From NCBI GenBank assembly GCA_002401155.1, contig NVSG01000002.1:342865-406864 (forward strand): 64,000 nt of DNA, given 5' to 3'. Within the stretch, counting starts at the first letter, position 1; the number at the start of each line of letters is the position of its first letter. Of this stretch, positions 29,670 to 37,886 are shown in pieces. This DNA comes from Hyphomicrobiales bacterium. Its GTDB lineage: Bacteria; Pseudomonadota; Alphaproteobacteria; Rhizobiales; Rhizobiaceae. The translations under genes were made by a program, and so were the position numbers. Below the pieces are notes generated by a model. It was not told the origin of the DNA and searched no databases. It saw only the letters and a program-made list of their open reading frames with translations.

Positions 29670-30257
29670 TCAATTTGTAATTGGAGCAACAATGGATGAA
29701 AGGTTGATAGTTTTTTCACCGCGCATGATTTCAAGCGCTATTTGTCCATTGTTTGATACTGCTTCTACTTCCAGCTCTTTTGCGTTGGGAAACAGATCAA
29801 AGAATTTCAGGCCAAGATTAGCGAGTGATCCAGGTGATGTGCATGTGAGGGAGTAAGTCACATGGAATTCCGCGTGCCCTTCTTCATCATCATGATCATC
29901 GTGTTTCTCACCTTCATGCTCTTCTTCATGTTCGGTTTCAAACTTCGCATCGCTTGCTGTAACAGAGCATCCGGCAGCTACAGGAAAATCAAATATACTC
30001 ATTGGATCACCGAGCATGGAAAGTGCGGACTGAATGCTCTTTTTCTGGGTATCGTCTTCCGCTTCATGTTCAAAGCCAACGATATCTGATCCCGGTGCTT
30101 CAAGCTCAAACTTTAGAAGCTTGCCGTCGAGAGCAATTTTCAATTGGCTGACCCCGTGTTCATGCGCTCCGTGCTGGCGCTCGGTCTCGGCAGCCAGTGT
30201 GGCGGGGAAAAGGAGAGAGAGGGTAGATGCAATAACAAGATACTTTTTAGCAGACAT
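29670..30257 (-). CDS. DUF2796 / ZrgA-like histidine-rich periplasmic protein
   Basis: A 195-residue secreted protein (signal peptide to about residue 22, LAAE). It has the DUF2796 opening RQHGAHEHGVSQLKIALDG and a charged His/Asp/Glu-rich loop at about 110-130 (HEEEHEGEKHDDHDDEEGH), which should bind zinc. Family members such as Vibrio ZrgA are zinc-regulated and act in zinc acquisition. It stands 39 bp after zur and directly before the ABC pair. Confidence 0.88.
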   Translation of the reverse strand: MSAKKYLVIASTLSLLFPATLAAETERQHGAHEHGVSQLKIALDGKLLKFELEAPGSDIVGFEHEAEDDTQKKSIQSALSMLGDPMSIFDFPVAAGCSVTASDAKFETEHEEEHEGEKHDDHDDEEGHAEFHVTYSLTCTSPGSLANLGLKFFDLFPNAKELEVEAVSNNGQIALEIMRGEKTINLSSIVAPITN

Positions 30258-30296
30258 TTCTGAAATTCCTTTTTGGTTTAACTAATTAAAATATTC

Positions 30297-30773
30297 TCAG
30301 GCGTCGGTGCAGTCAGGACAAAGCCCGACCAGCTCAACCAACCCGTATTCAAGTTTGAATTGGCTTTGTTTCGCGGTTTTTGAAATCAGAGCTGAAATAG
30401 TATTATTGGCAAGTTCAGCCACCCGCTTGCAGGATGAGCAAAAAAGCAATTGAGGATTATGACACGCATCCTCAGTGGTGCAGGCAACATAGGCATTGAT
30501 CGACTGGACCCGGTGAACCAGCCCTAGCTCCATGAGCGTATCCAGTGCCCGGTAAACCTGAACGGGCTGCAAGCGTTTGCCGCTCTCTGCCATGCGTTCA
30601 ACAATTTCATAGGCACTCGCCGCCCGATGGTCCTGCAGAAGTGCTTCCAGAACCCGAACCTGATTTGCCCCGAATTTCTTGCCGGCATCCTCAGCCAGTT
30701 TGAAGGCGCGTGTTTTTGCGCTTTCAATGCAAGCATTATGTTGGTGTGTGATGTCGGGAAAGAGGCTGGGCAT
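30297..30773 (-). CDS. zur: Zur, zinc-responsive Fur-family repressor
   Basis: A 158-residue Fur-family protein: winged-helix DNA-binding half (KFGANQVRVLEALLQ, VYRALDTLMELGLVHRV) and a dimerisation half with the two structural-zinc pairs CSSC and CPDC and metal-site residues CHNPQ. ATG 30773 (GGAG seven bases upstream) gives the usual length; the longer frame to 30848 runs into the promoter. Zur rather than Fur is favoured by the downstream ZrgA-like gene and by the CxxC pattern. It probably leads a five-gene operon. Confidence 0.88.
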   Translation of the reverse strand: MPSLFPDITHQHNACIESAKTRAFKLAEDAGKKFGANQVRVLEALLQDHRAASAYEIVERMAESGKRLQPVQVYRALDTLMELGLVHRVQSINAYVACTTEDACHNPQLLFCSSCKRVAELANNTISALISKTAKQSQFKLEYGLVELVGLCPDCTDA

Positions 30774-30816
30774 TAGGCAACTCCAATTTATCCGCTGACC
30801 TGCGGAAGTTGCTGTA

Positions 30817-30845
30817 TCCTTATGATGTGAAAATATTCGTGTCAA
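30817..30845 (-). promoter_or_regulatory. Candidate zur operon promoter
   Basis: On the minus strand TTGACA (30845-30840), 17-bp spacer, TAAGGA (30822-30817). The -35 box is perfect and the -10 box weak. The large palindrome abuts it upstream. Confidence 0.45.
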
Positions 30846-30850
30846 CAAAA

Positions 30851-30872
30851 TTGTAATATAATTACATTACAA
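30851..30872. promoter_or_regulatory. Probable Zur operator
   Basis: A 22-bp near-perfect palindrome: TTGTAAT at 30851 and ATTACAA ending at 30872, with only one mismatched pair in the centre arms. It lies five bases upstream of the -35 box of the proposed zur promoter and between zur and the end of kduD. Autoregulation by Zur is inferred from position and symmetry. Confidence 0.65.
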
Positions 30873-30892
30873 AAATATCCGATGGTCAGTCG

Positions 30893-31663
30893 TTACCGTC
30901 CCATCCAGCCGCCATCGACTGTCATTACCGTACCATGAACATAGTTCGAGGCGGCAGATGATAGGAACACGACTGCCCCGGCAAAGTCATCCGGATCACC
31001 CCAACGGCCTGCAGGAATGCGTTCCAGAATTGACTTTGAACGCTCCGCATCAGCCCTCAATGCCTCGGTGTTATCTGTTGCAATATAACCCGGAGCGATT
31101 GCGTTTACATTGACACCCAGCGGCGCCCATTCATTCGCCAGTGCTTTAGTCAGTTGGCCAATGGCCCCCTTGGATGCGGCATAGCCCGGCACGTTGATCC
31201 CGCCTTGAAAGGTGAGAAGAGAGGCCGTGAATACTATTTTTCCGGAACCTCGTGCGATCATCGTTTTGCCAATTTCACGGCTGAGTACGAATTGGGCAGT
31301 AAGGTTCACTTCGATCACCTCGTCCCATAATGCATCCTCGTGTTCGGCTGCGGGGGCACGTTTAATCGTTCCCGCATTGTTGACCAGAATATCGATGGTC
31401 GGGTTTTCGGAAATGACTGTTTTTGCAAAACCATGCACGGCCTCGCGATCTGAAAAATCACATTGATAGGCGGTGAATTTCCGGCCCAGTGCGGTGACTT
31501 CTTTTTCGATCTGGCTTCCCGACGTTTCGAGCGTGGCGCTGACTCCGATGATATCCGCACCGGCTTCTGCCAGAGCAATCGCCATGCTGCGACCAAGTCC
31601 GCGTTTGCAGCCGGTTACCAAAGCGGTTCTTCCGCTTAGATCGAATAGTTCCATAACGCTCAT
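30893..31663 (-). CDS. kduD: 2-dehydro-3-deoxy-D-gluconate 5-dehydrogenase KduD
   Basis: A 256-residue SDR enzyme: cofactor loop TGCKRGLGRSMA, NNAG, catalytic Ser in FTASLLTFQG and YAASKGA (Tyr, Lys), ending DGGWMGR as in KduD. ATG 31663 is chosen; the longer frame adds cysteine-rich residues from the spacer. KduD reduces 2,5-diketo-3-deoxygluconate made by KduI from unsaturated uronates. It closes the operon behind a TRAP transporter, with kduI on the opposite side of the cluster. Confidence 0.88.
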   Translation of the reverse strand: MSVMELFDLSGRTALVTGCKRGLGRSMAIALAEAGADIIGVSATLETSGSQIEKEVTALGRKFTAYQCDFSDREAVHGFAKTVISENPTIDILVNNAGTIKRAPAAEHEDALWDEVIEVNLTAQFVLSREIGKTMIARGSGKIVFTASLLTFQGGINVPGYAASKGAIGQLTKALANEWAPLGVNVNAIAPGYIATDNTEALRADAERSKSILERIPAGRWGDPDDFAGAVVFLSSAASNYVHGTVMTVDGGWMGR

Positions 31664-31691
31664 TTGAGTGCCTTTCCCTGAAAGTGCGTAA

Positions 31692-32984
31692 TCAATTGCC
31701 ACCGGGTGCCGGATAAAGCATGTCCGGCAACCACATGGAAAGTTGTGGCACAAAAGTCAGCAATAGCAAGACCGCAACCAGCGGAATAAGGAACGGAGCC
31801 GTTGCCGTCACACATCGCTCGAACGGTACATCGGAGACTTTGGCCAACACATATAACACCAGCCCCACTGGCGGGGTTAAAAGACCAATCATCAAATTCA
31901 GGATCAGGATAATACCGAAGTGAACCGGATCAACGCCCATGGTGACAGCAACCGGAAGAAGCACTGGCGTGAGGATTGTAATCGCCGCGATGGTTTCCAT
32001 GAAACAGCCAACGACCAGAACAACCAGCATGATGATCAACAGAACCGCGATCCTGTTATCCGTGAAGCTCAGCAACTCGGTTGCAAAAATCTGCGCGACC
32101 TGATTGGCTGTTAAAATCCATGCAAAGATTGCCGAAGCTGCAACGATCATCATGATCGATGCGGTGATTTCCACTGTATCTATAGAGACGCGCAACAAGC
32201 GTTTCAGATCAAGCGAGCGATAGACAACCAGCCCGAGGAACATCGAATAGGCAACTGCCGCAATAGCCGCTTCCGTCGGGGTGAATATTCCGAAGAGGAT
32301 ACCACCAACGATAATCATCGGTGTGAAAAGCGGCAGGATGGCGTGGCCAAACGTGGTCACAAAATGGCGCCACACGAAGCGATCATCGCGTGGATAATTT
32401 CGAATTTTCGCAAAATACGCAACCATCAACATCAGAGCAAATGCCATGATCAGGCCGGGGATCAGGCCCGCCGCAAAAAGTTTCCCAATCGATGTGTCGG
32501 CAATCACCCCGTAAACCACCAGCGGCAGGGAAGGGGGAATGATCGGCCCGATGGTCGATGAGGCCGCGGTGATGCCAACGGAAAAATCAGTGTCATAGCC
32601 AGCGTCCCGCATAGCTTTGATTTCGATATTGCCCAGCCCGCCAGCATCTGCAACAGCGGCGCCCGACATGCCTGCGAAAATTACACTCGCCCCGACATTT
32701 ACATGGCCAAGGCCCCCATGCATCCAGCCCACGGCGGCGCGTGCGAAGGTGAAAATCTTGGTGGTGATGCCCGATGTGTTCATCAAATTACCAGCCATGA
32801 TGAAGAACGGCACCGCAATCAGCGGAAACGAATTAATGCCATTGACCATATTATGAAGCACGACCACCGGCGGTAGACCGTCGATCAGGATGAAGATCAG
32901 AGACGCCGTTCCCAGCGCAACAGCAATTGGCGCACCTGCAATCAGCAGGGCGAACAAAATAAAGAATAAAAGAAACAGGGCCAT
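31692..32984 (-). CDS. dctM: TRAP transporter large permease (DctM)
   Basis: A 430-residue membrane protein with about twelve segments. Typical DctM phrases are visible: VPFFIMAGNLMNTSGI near 60, GMSGAAVADAGGLGNIEIKAM, TIGPIIPPSLPLVVYGV and GLLTPPVGLVLYV. It is the sodium-coupled transport subunit. Located between kduD and the DctQ gene. Confidence 0.93.
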   Translation of the reverse strand: MALFLLFFILFALLIAGAPIAVALGTASLIFILIDGLPPVVVLHNMVNGINSFPLIAVPFFIMAGNLMNTSGITTKIFTFARAAVGWMHGGLGHVNVGASVIFAGMSGAAVADAGGLGNIEIKAMRDAGYDTDFSVGITAASSTIGPIIPPSLPLVVYGVIADTSIGKLFAAGLIPGLIMAFALMLMVAYFAKIRNYPRDDRFVWRHFVTTFGHAILPLFTPMIIVGGILFGIFTPTEAAIAAVAYSMFLGLVVYRSLDLKRLLRVSIDTVEITASIMMIVAASAIFAWILTANQVAQIFATELLSFTDNRIAVLLIIMLVVLVVGCFMETIAAITILTPVLLPVAVTMGVDPVHFGIILILNLMIGLLTPPVGLVLYVLAKVSDVPFERCVTATAPFLIPLVAVLLLLTFVPQLSMWLPDMLYPAPGGN

Positions 32985-32998
32985 TTTTGCTCGCAGGT

Positions 32999-33580
32999 TC
33001 AGTCGGAAACTTCGGGGTGGGAATGCTCTTCCAATTCGCGCAGAACGTCGTCCGGCGACTGGCGAATTTTATGGATCAGCCATGAAAGAGAATAGACGGC
33101 CATGATGGCCAAAGAGATGGAAACACACCAGTATAAAAGGCTTTTGGGAATTTCAATCGAAGCCATTTTAGTGCGGGTTTTCAGTGCCAGAATAACCGCC
33201 AGATAAGCCAGATATCCATAGAAAACCGTGGAGAGGAATTCCATAGCCACGGCCAACGCCTTGCCGGTCTTGGGCGATAAATAGCGGTAGAAAAATTCCA
33301 GGAAAATATGGGTGCCTTTGCGGGTGACGGATATGGCACCGAAATAGGCAACAACGATCAGCACGTAGCGGGCGATTTCTTCGGTCCATGCAAGGCTGTC
33401 ATTCAACACATAGCGCGTGAAGAATTGCAGGAATACGATAATTGCGAGGCCCCATAAAGCAATCAGGCCCGGCAGATCCATGAGTTTGAAATCAGAAACA
33501 TCGACCTCAGGGTCGGTGAAAATAATTTCAGAACGCGCCTCATCGGCGCGCTCTTTATTTTGGTTAGATTGGTTCGTCAT
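32999..33580 (-). CDS. dctQ: TRAP transporter small permease (DctQ)
   Basis: A 193-residue protein with four membrane segments and the DctQ core LAWTEEIARYVLIVVAYFGA; it carries an unusually long hydrophilic N-terminus (about 45 residues) and an acidic C-terminal tail. It pairs with the DctM subunit 14 bp downstream. Confidence 0.9.
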   Translation of the reverse strand: MTNQSNQNKERADEARSEIIFTDPEVDVSDFKLMDLPGLIALWGLAIIVFLQFFTRYVLNDSLAWTEEIARYVLIVVAYFGAISVTRKGTHIFLEFFYRYLSPKTGKALAVAMEFLSTVFYGYLAYLAVILALKTRTKMASIEIPKSLLYWCVSISLAIMAVYSLSWLIHKIRQSPDDVLRELEEHSHPEVSD

Positions 33581-33600
33581 AATATCTTGATGCTGTTAGA

Positions 33601-34572
33601 TCAAAGTTTTCCAAGACGTTCAAAATGATCCATTGTGTATGGAACATCCTTGCCCGTCAGCATTGGTTTTACAGCATCTTGAAATGGCTTCTTGTCCACT
33701 TCATTGACCTTGATACCCTGATCGCGGAACCATGAAATCAGATCGACTTCAGACTGGTTGATCTCTTTCGATACTTTCAAAGCAGCGTCATTGAGGATTT
33801 CCTGAACAACCGCTTTATCGTCACCGATACGAGCCAATGCATCATCTGACGCAATGATCAGCAGGGAGTTCAAAATGTGCCCTGTGAGGTTGATATTGGT
33901 TTGAACCTCATAGAATTTTTTGAACTTGATGGTTGGCAAAGGATTTTCCTGTGCATCCACTACGCCCTGTTGCAGAGCCAGATAAACTTCCGAAAAAGCC
34001 ATCGGAGTTGGGTTTGCGCCCACAGCATTTGGGAACATCAGCATAACCGGTGAATTCGGTACGCGGATTTTTAAGCCCTTCATGTCGGCAGGGGTAAGGA
34101 TAGGTTTGTTTGAAGTCACATGGCGCTGACCGTAATAAACCAGACCCATAACTTGATTGCCCGTGGCATCGTGATATCCGGCGGACAGTTCTTTGAACAA
34201 ATCGCTGCTGCGATAGGAGAGCCAATGGTCATAGCCGCGCATGATGAACGGATAATCGGAAATCGCGATTGGACCGTAATAACGTTCAACAAAGCTCGGG
34301 CCGGTATAGATGATATCCACCGCGCCAATGCCGAGGCCTTCATTGATTTCGACTTCCTTGCCCAAGGATGAGGCAGGGAAAACTTTCAGTTCAACGCGGC
34401 CATCGGTGCGTTTTAGAATCTCAGTGGCGGCCCATTCTGCGGTCACGTGATATGCGGAACCTGATTCGTACACATGCGCCCATTTAAGGGTTTCAGCAGC
34501 ATAAGCAGCCGATGCGCTCGCCATTGCGATGATGCCTGCGGCAATTGCCGTGGTGATGTTTTTTATATTCAT
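33601..34572 (-). CDS. dctP: TRAP transporter substrate-binding protein (DctP)
   Basis: A 323-residue periplasmic protein with a signal peptide (cleavage after AYA, residue 25). DctP family landmarks are LKVFPASSLGKE, the ligand-carboxylate arginine in KGLKIRVPNSP, and VVDAQENPLPTI. The Arg points to an acidic sugar or organic acid; kduI and kduD beside it make a uronate or unsaturated oligouronide product the likely cargo. First gene of the minus-strand operon. Confidence 0.92.
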   Translation of the reverse strand: MNIKNITTAIAAGIIAMASASAAYAAETLKWAHVYESGSAYHVTAEWAATEILKRTDGRVELKVFPASSLGKEVEINEGLGIGAVDIIYTGPSFVERYYGPIAISDYPFIMRGYDHWLSYRSSDLFKELSAGYHDATGNQVMGLVYYGQRHVTSNKPILTPADMKGLKIRVPNSPVMLMFPNAVGANPTPMAFSEVYLALQQGVVDAQENPLPTIKFKKFYEVQTNINLTGHILNSLLIIASDDALARIGDDKAVVQEILNDAALKVSKEINQSEVDLISWFRDQGIKVNEVDKKPFQDAVKPMLTGKDVPYTMDHFERLGKL

Positions 34573-34749
34573 GTCTTCCTCCCGATATGCCCGATCTTTG
34601 TCGGACGCTTAGTTTGGGCGTTGCTTTCCGATGGAGATGGGAAATTGACGCCTACTAATATATCTTGTATATCAGTTATATTATGATGACAAGCCGCTGC
34701 TTTACGCAAGCCTGCATTTCGGTTAATGCAGTAAGGAGGGACACCCCCG
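34573..34749. promoter_or_regulatory. Divergent control region of the kdu cluster
   Basis: 177 bp between the dctP-kduD operon and the GntR-kduI operon. An AT-rich block at 34656-34680 has ATATA-TCTTG-TATAT symmetry followed by TTATATTATG, a plausible operator for the adjacent GntR regulator and close to both start sites. No perfect promoter pair is visible. Confidence 0.4.
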
Positions 34750-35571
34750 ATGTTGAACCCAGTATTGAAATTGAATGGTAACTGGCTGATGAAAACAAGC
34801 TCTCCAAAAAGAGCTGCACAGGCACCAAGAAAGAGAGCGCAGAACACAGCGCCATCCGGTGTTGCGCGCTTCAACGGGAATTCAGCCGCCACGCTTTCCG
34901 ATATCCAATATGATAGATTGCACGAAGCCATCGTCTCCATGGATATGGTTCCGGGCACGCCAATTTCTGAAAAGAACATCGCGCTGGAACAGGGCATTAG
35001 CCGCACACCCATTCGCGAAGCGATTTTGAGATTGACCAGAGAAAACCTGGTCGAGGTGGTCGCAAAATCTGGCACCTTTGTTGCGCGCATCCCAATTTCT
35101 GCTCTGCCCGAAGCGTTGATCGCTCGGCGGGCGCTAGAGGTTATGACCGTTCGCTCAGCCACACGATGCGCAACCCGAAGCCAAGTTCTGCAACTTCAAG
35201 CTTTGATCGAGCGGCAGCGCGAGATGAACGAGCGCGGCAATACCAAGGGTTTCCATCTGGCCGATGAGGATTTTCACGCCATGGTGGCAAGCATCGGAAA
35301 ATTGCCGGGGCTTTGGAAATTAGCTCAACAGGTGAAATTACAGGTCGACCGGTTTCGCCATCTGACCTTGCCTGAAGAGGGGCGCATGGCGATGGTCGTG
35401 GAAGAACACGCCGCCATTGTTTCCGCGATAGAACGCGGCGATGAAGAGAGTGCTTGCGCAAAAATGGAACTTCACCTTTCAGGATTGCAGCATGATTTCG
35501 CCCATTGGGTCGAAACCCATCCTGAATATTTCATCCACGATATTGATCTGGATGACATCGCTCAAGTCTGA
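34750..35571 (+). CDS. GntR-family regulator (FadR/FCD subfamily)
   Basis: A 273-residue protein: basic N-terminal extension (about 45 residues), winged helix with ISRTPIREAILRLTRENLVE, then an FCD ligand domain with metal-site histidines (DEDFHAMV, EEHAAIVSAIERG, MELHLSG). ATG 34750 follows AAGGAGG. It is divergent from the TRAP operon and upstream of kduI by 38 bp, so it likely represses both in response to a uronate intermediate. Confidence 0.88.
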   Translation: MLNPVLKLNGNWLMKTSSPKRAAQAPRKRAQNTAPSGVARFNGNSAATLSDIQYDRLHEAIVSMDMVPGTPISEKNIALEQGISRTPIREAILRLTRENLVEVVAKSGTFVARIPISALPEALIARRALEVMTVRSATRCATRSQVLQLQALIERQREMNERGNTKGFHLADEDFHAMVASIGKLPGLWKLAQQVKLQVDRFRHLTLPEEGRMAMVVEEHAAIVSAIERGDEESACAKMELHLSGLQHDFAHWVETHPEYFIHDIDLDDIAQV

Positions 35572-35609
35572 GCCCCTCAATAATGTATCTCGAAATTTTG
35601 GAACAGCAC

Positions 35610-36446
35610 ATGACCATAGATATCCGTCAGGTCTCAAGCCCTGCAGAAACCAAATCTTTTGATACAGCGCAAATGCGCGAAAATTATCTTGTGCAATCCA
35701 TATTTCTTGAAGGTCAGATCACCATGACCTACAGCCATCTGGACCGCACCATTATCGGCGGCGCAATGCCAACGGATGCGCCTTTGCCACTGTTGTCCAA
35801 CAAGCAAATCGGATCGCCCTGTTTTCTGGATCGTCGCGAAATCGGCATTATTAATGTAGGCGGCAATGGCACGATCAAAGCCGATGGCAAATCATACAAA
35901 CTGACTCGCACCGATTGCCTCTATCTACCAATGGCAACAAAAGACGTGAGCTTTGAAAGCAAAACGCCCTCTGATCCGGCACGGTTTTATTTCATCAGCG
36001 CTCCGGCCCATCACGCCCATGAGCCGATGAAAATCACCGCCGATGATGCCAATCGCATCGAACTTGGTACTCAGTCCGATGCCAATGTGCGCGTGCTGCG
36101 TCAATATATTCACCCTGACGTTTGCACCAGTTGTCAGCTTGTCATGGGCATCACCATGATCGAAGATGGCAGCATTTGGAACACCATGCCATGCCACACC
36201 CATGACCGACGTTCAGAGGTCTATCTCTATTTCGATATGAAAGAAGAGACACGCGTATTTCACTTCATGGGCGAGCCTGATGAGACCAGACATCTGGTCG
36301 TTGCCAATGAAGAGGCCATTCTATCGCCGGGCTGGTCCATCCACAGCGGCGCAGGAACAGGGCGTTACGGGTTCATCTGGTCCATGGCCGGTGACAATCA
36401 GGATTTCACGGATATGGATTTCGTTGAAATGAAAGATTTGCGCTAA
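35610..36446 (+). CDS. kduI: 5-dehydro-4-deoxy-D-glucuronate isomerase KduI
   Basis: A 278-residue cupin enzyme converting DKI (4-deoxy-5-ketouronate) to 2,5-diketo-3-deoxygluconate. Metal ligands are the two His and one Glu of MPCHTHDRRSEVYLYFD and the His of WSIHSGAGTGRYGFIW. Start 35610 gives the conserved IDIRQVSSPAETKSFDT opening. It works with KduD and the TRAP transporter in unsaturated-uronate use. Confidence 0.95.
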   Translation: MTIDIRQVSSPAETKSFDTAQMRENYLVQSIFLEGQITMTYSHLDRTIIGGAMPTDAPLPLLSNKQIGSPCFLDRREIGIINVGGNGTIKADGKSYKLTRTDCLYLPMATKDVSFESKTPSDPARFYFISAPAHHAHEPMKITADDANRIELGTQSDANVRVLRQYIHPDVCTSCQLVMGITMIEDGSIWNTMPCHTHDRRSEVYLYFDMKEETRVFHFMGEPDETRHLVVANEEAILSPGWSIHSGAGTGRYGFIWSMAGDNQDFTDMDFVEMKDLR

Positions 36447-36615
36447 CAAAAAATTACGCAAAAAGGTGGAGATATTTTAGGTGCGATCAGCCTGTTATTT
36501 TCGCATGAAATTTTTTTACCTATGCGCGCGATCCGAATAGAAATATCATTGATGATATTGCAGACACTCCGACAAAAGCGAACTGACGGCACGATGTCAT
36601 ATTGAAAGATAAATC

Positions 36616-37227
36616 ATGACCCACATCACGCTTTTTGGAAATCGATTTAGCGGCCATTCCTATAAGGTGCGGCTGTTTCTTGCTCTAACCAATACGCCGC
36701 ACAAATATGAAACCATTGATCTGATGCAACCTCGCACTGAGCGACCCGCCTTTTTCCGTGAGAATGCACGCTACGGCGAAGTGCCCTTATTGATCGTGGA
36801 TGGGCAGCCATTTGTGCAGTCCAATGCGATACTTTTATATCTGGCAGAAAAACTCGATATGATGGATGGCGGCGCGGCCCATGCTCAAGTGGTGGAATGG
36901 CTGATGTGGGAACAAAGCCGTCTCGGTTCGTCCCTTCCCAATTTGCGCTTTGAACGAAAATTTAAGAAAAACACCGACCCAGCAGTTTTGTCTTGGCTGG
37001 AGGGACGTTTGCGCAATGATCTGGATGTGTTGGAAACTCATCTGACTGAGGGAACTGGTTTCATGGTCGCAGATACGCCGACAATTGCCGATTGTGCGAT
37101 TGCCGGATATCTCTATTGGCTGGAGGATGCCGGACTTGAGATTGAAGACTGGCCGCAGGTCAGCTCATGGCTAACACGAATGAGCCAGCTTGAAGGTTGG
37201 CAGCATCCAGATGTATTGATGGTATGA
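36616..37227 (+). CDS. Glutathione S-transferase family protein
   Basis: A 203-residue GST: N-terminal thioredoxin fold with GHSYKVRLFLALT (active-site Ser region) and cis-Pro motif GEVPLLIVDGQPFVQSNAIL (about 55-75), and an all-helical C-terminal domain with PTIADCAIAGYLYWL. Cytosolic; substrate unknown. Preceded by a 169-bp gap whose only notable item is a weak TGCGA/TCGCA hairpin with a T-run near 36484-36517, perhaps the kduI terminator. Confidence 0.9.
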   Translation: MTHITLFGNRFSGHSYKVRLFLALTNTPHKYETIDLMQPRTERPAFFRENARYGEVPLLIVDGQPFVQSNAILLYLAEKLDMMDGGAAHAQVVEWLMWEQSRLGSSLPNLRFERKFKKNTDPAVLSWLEGRLRNDLDVLETHLTEGTGFMVADTPTIADCAIAGYLYWLEDAGLEIEDWPQVSSWLTRMSQLEGWQHPDVLMV

Positions 37228-37242
37228 AGGACGAGCCTTCAA

Positions 37243-37479
37243 TCATACTTTGACGAAGATCAATTCGGCAATTTTGCCATGGTCATAGACCCATGCTTCG
37301 GTGTCTCCTCGGGGAAAGACGTAGTCTGGAGGGCAGGCGACCGGATCCATATCTTCCAGATACAGGATCACATCATCCATGGCGACGGAATATTTGTCGG
37401 CAGCTTCTCTATCTCCCAGCATTTCTTCAAACTCACGGATAAACTCATTATCGGGTTCTCTTCCAGTAAACAGGCGCAT
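37243..37479 (-). CDS. Small acidic protein of unknown function
   Basis: A 78-residue, strongly acidic protein (REFEEMLGDREAADKYS, VILYLEDMDPVACPPDYVF) with one cysteine and no signal peptide or membrane segment. GGAG lies six bases before the ATG and the codon pattern resembles neighbours, so it is likely real. I do not recognise a family. It is convergent with the GST gene (15 bp) and divergent from a structured non-coding region. Confidence 0.6.
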   Translation of the reverse strand: MRLFTGREPDNEFIREFEEMLGDREAADKYSVAMDDVILYLEDMDPVACPPDYVFPRGDTEAWVYDHGKIAELIFVKV

Positions 37480-37572
37480 TCTTCACTCCAAACGATTCGT
37501 TAGAATCACAGACTGAGCGCAAATGGTAACTAGGGAGTTAATGCGGGAATGCGTTGGGAAGATTTAAATAAA

Positions 37573-37608
37573 ATGTCCTCCCGGTAGGGGCGTTAACCGG
37601 GAGGACAT
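37573..37608. other. Perfect 13-bp hairpin
   Basis: ATGTCCTCCCGGT (37573-37585), 10-base loop, ACCGGGAGGACAT (37596-37608). No T-tract follows on plus; ATTTTATTTAAAT follows on minus, where it could stop transcripts entering from the right. Confidence 0.7.
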
Positions 37609-37609
37609 A

Positions 37610-37647
37610 CTGGCTAGCAGATGACTATTGGAAAGCATGCTAGCCAG
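37610..37647. other. 10-bp inverted repeat
   Basis: CTGGCTAGCA (37610-37619) and TGCTAGCCAG (37638-37647), perfect, 18-base loop, two bases after the preceding hairpin. Confidence 0.65.
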
Positions 37648-37767
37648 CATTCTTGAATTTGTTTCGAAGCAGGTCTCCCTGTTCCTTGTCCTTAATTTAG
37701 GGGAGGATTGTTCCGATGGGTGTGCATTCTGTCACACATCGAATCTCATCACGTTTTTTATCTCTTG

Positions 37768-37817
37768 TTTTCGAAAAAAGCAGCGCACTTCTTTTTCGAA
37801 AAAAGCAGCGCACTTCT
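37768..37817. repeat. Exact 25-bp tandem duplication with TTTTCGAAAA palindrome
   Basis: Two identical adjacent 25-bp copies (37768-37792 and 37793-37817). Each begins with the palindrome TTTTCGAAAA and continues AAGCAGCGCACTTCT. It lies 70 bp upstream of the bacA start. Confidence 0.9.
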
Positions 37818-37886
37818 GTTCACAAACCCGTATGAAGCCTAGCTTTGACGTTGCAAGTAGGTAATATCCCGGAAATTGAAATCAGG

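Larger units (their letters stand above)
37480..37886. other. 407-bp structured non-coding region before bacA
   Basis: No supported gene lies here. It holds a 13-bp perfect hairpin, a 10-bp inverted repeat, a bulged CGAT..GTGTG/CACAC..ATCG hairpin (37714-37741) followed by a T6 run at 37753, and an exact 25-bp duplication. It could encode a small RNA or a complex bacA leader. Confidence 0.5.

Noticed and set aside
37768..37817. Possible CRISPR-like repeat
   Set aside because: Two adjacent copies without spacers; not an array and no cas genes in the window.
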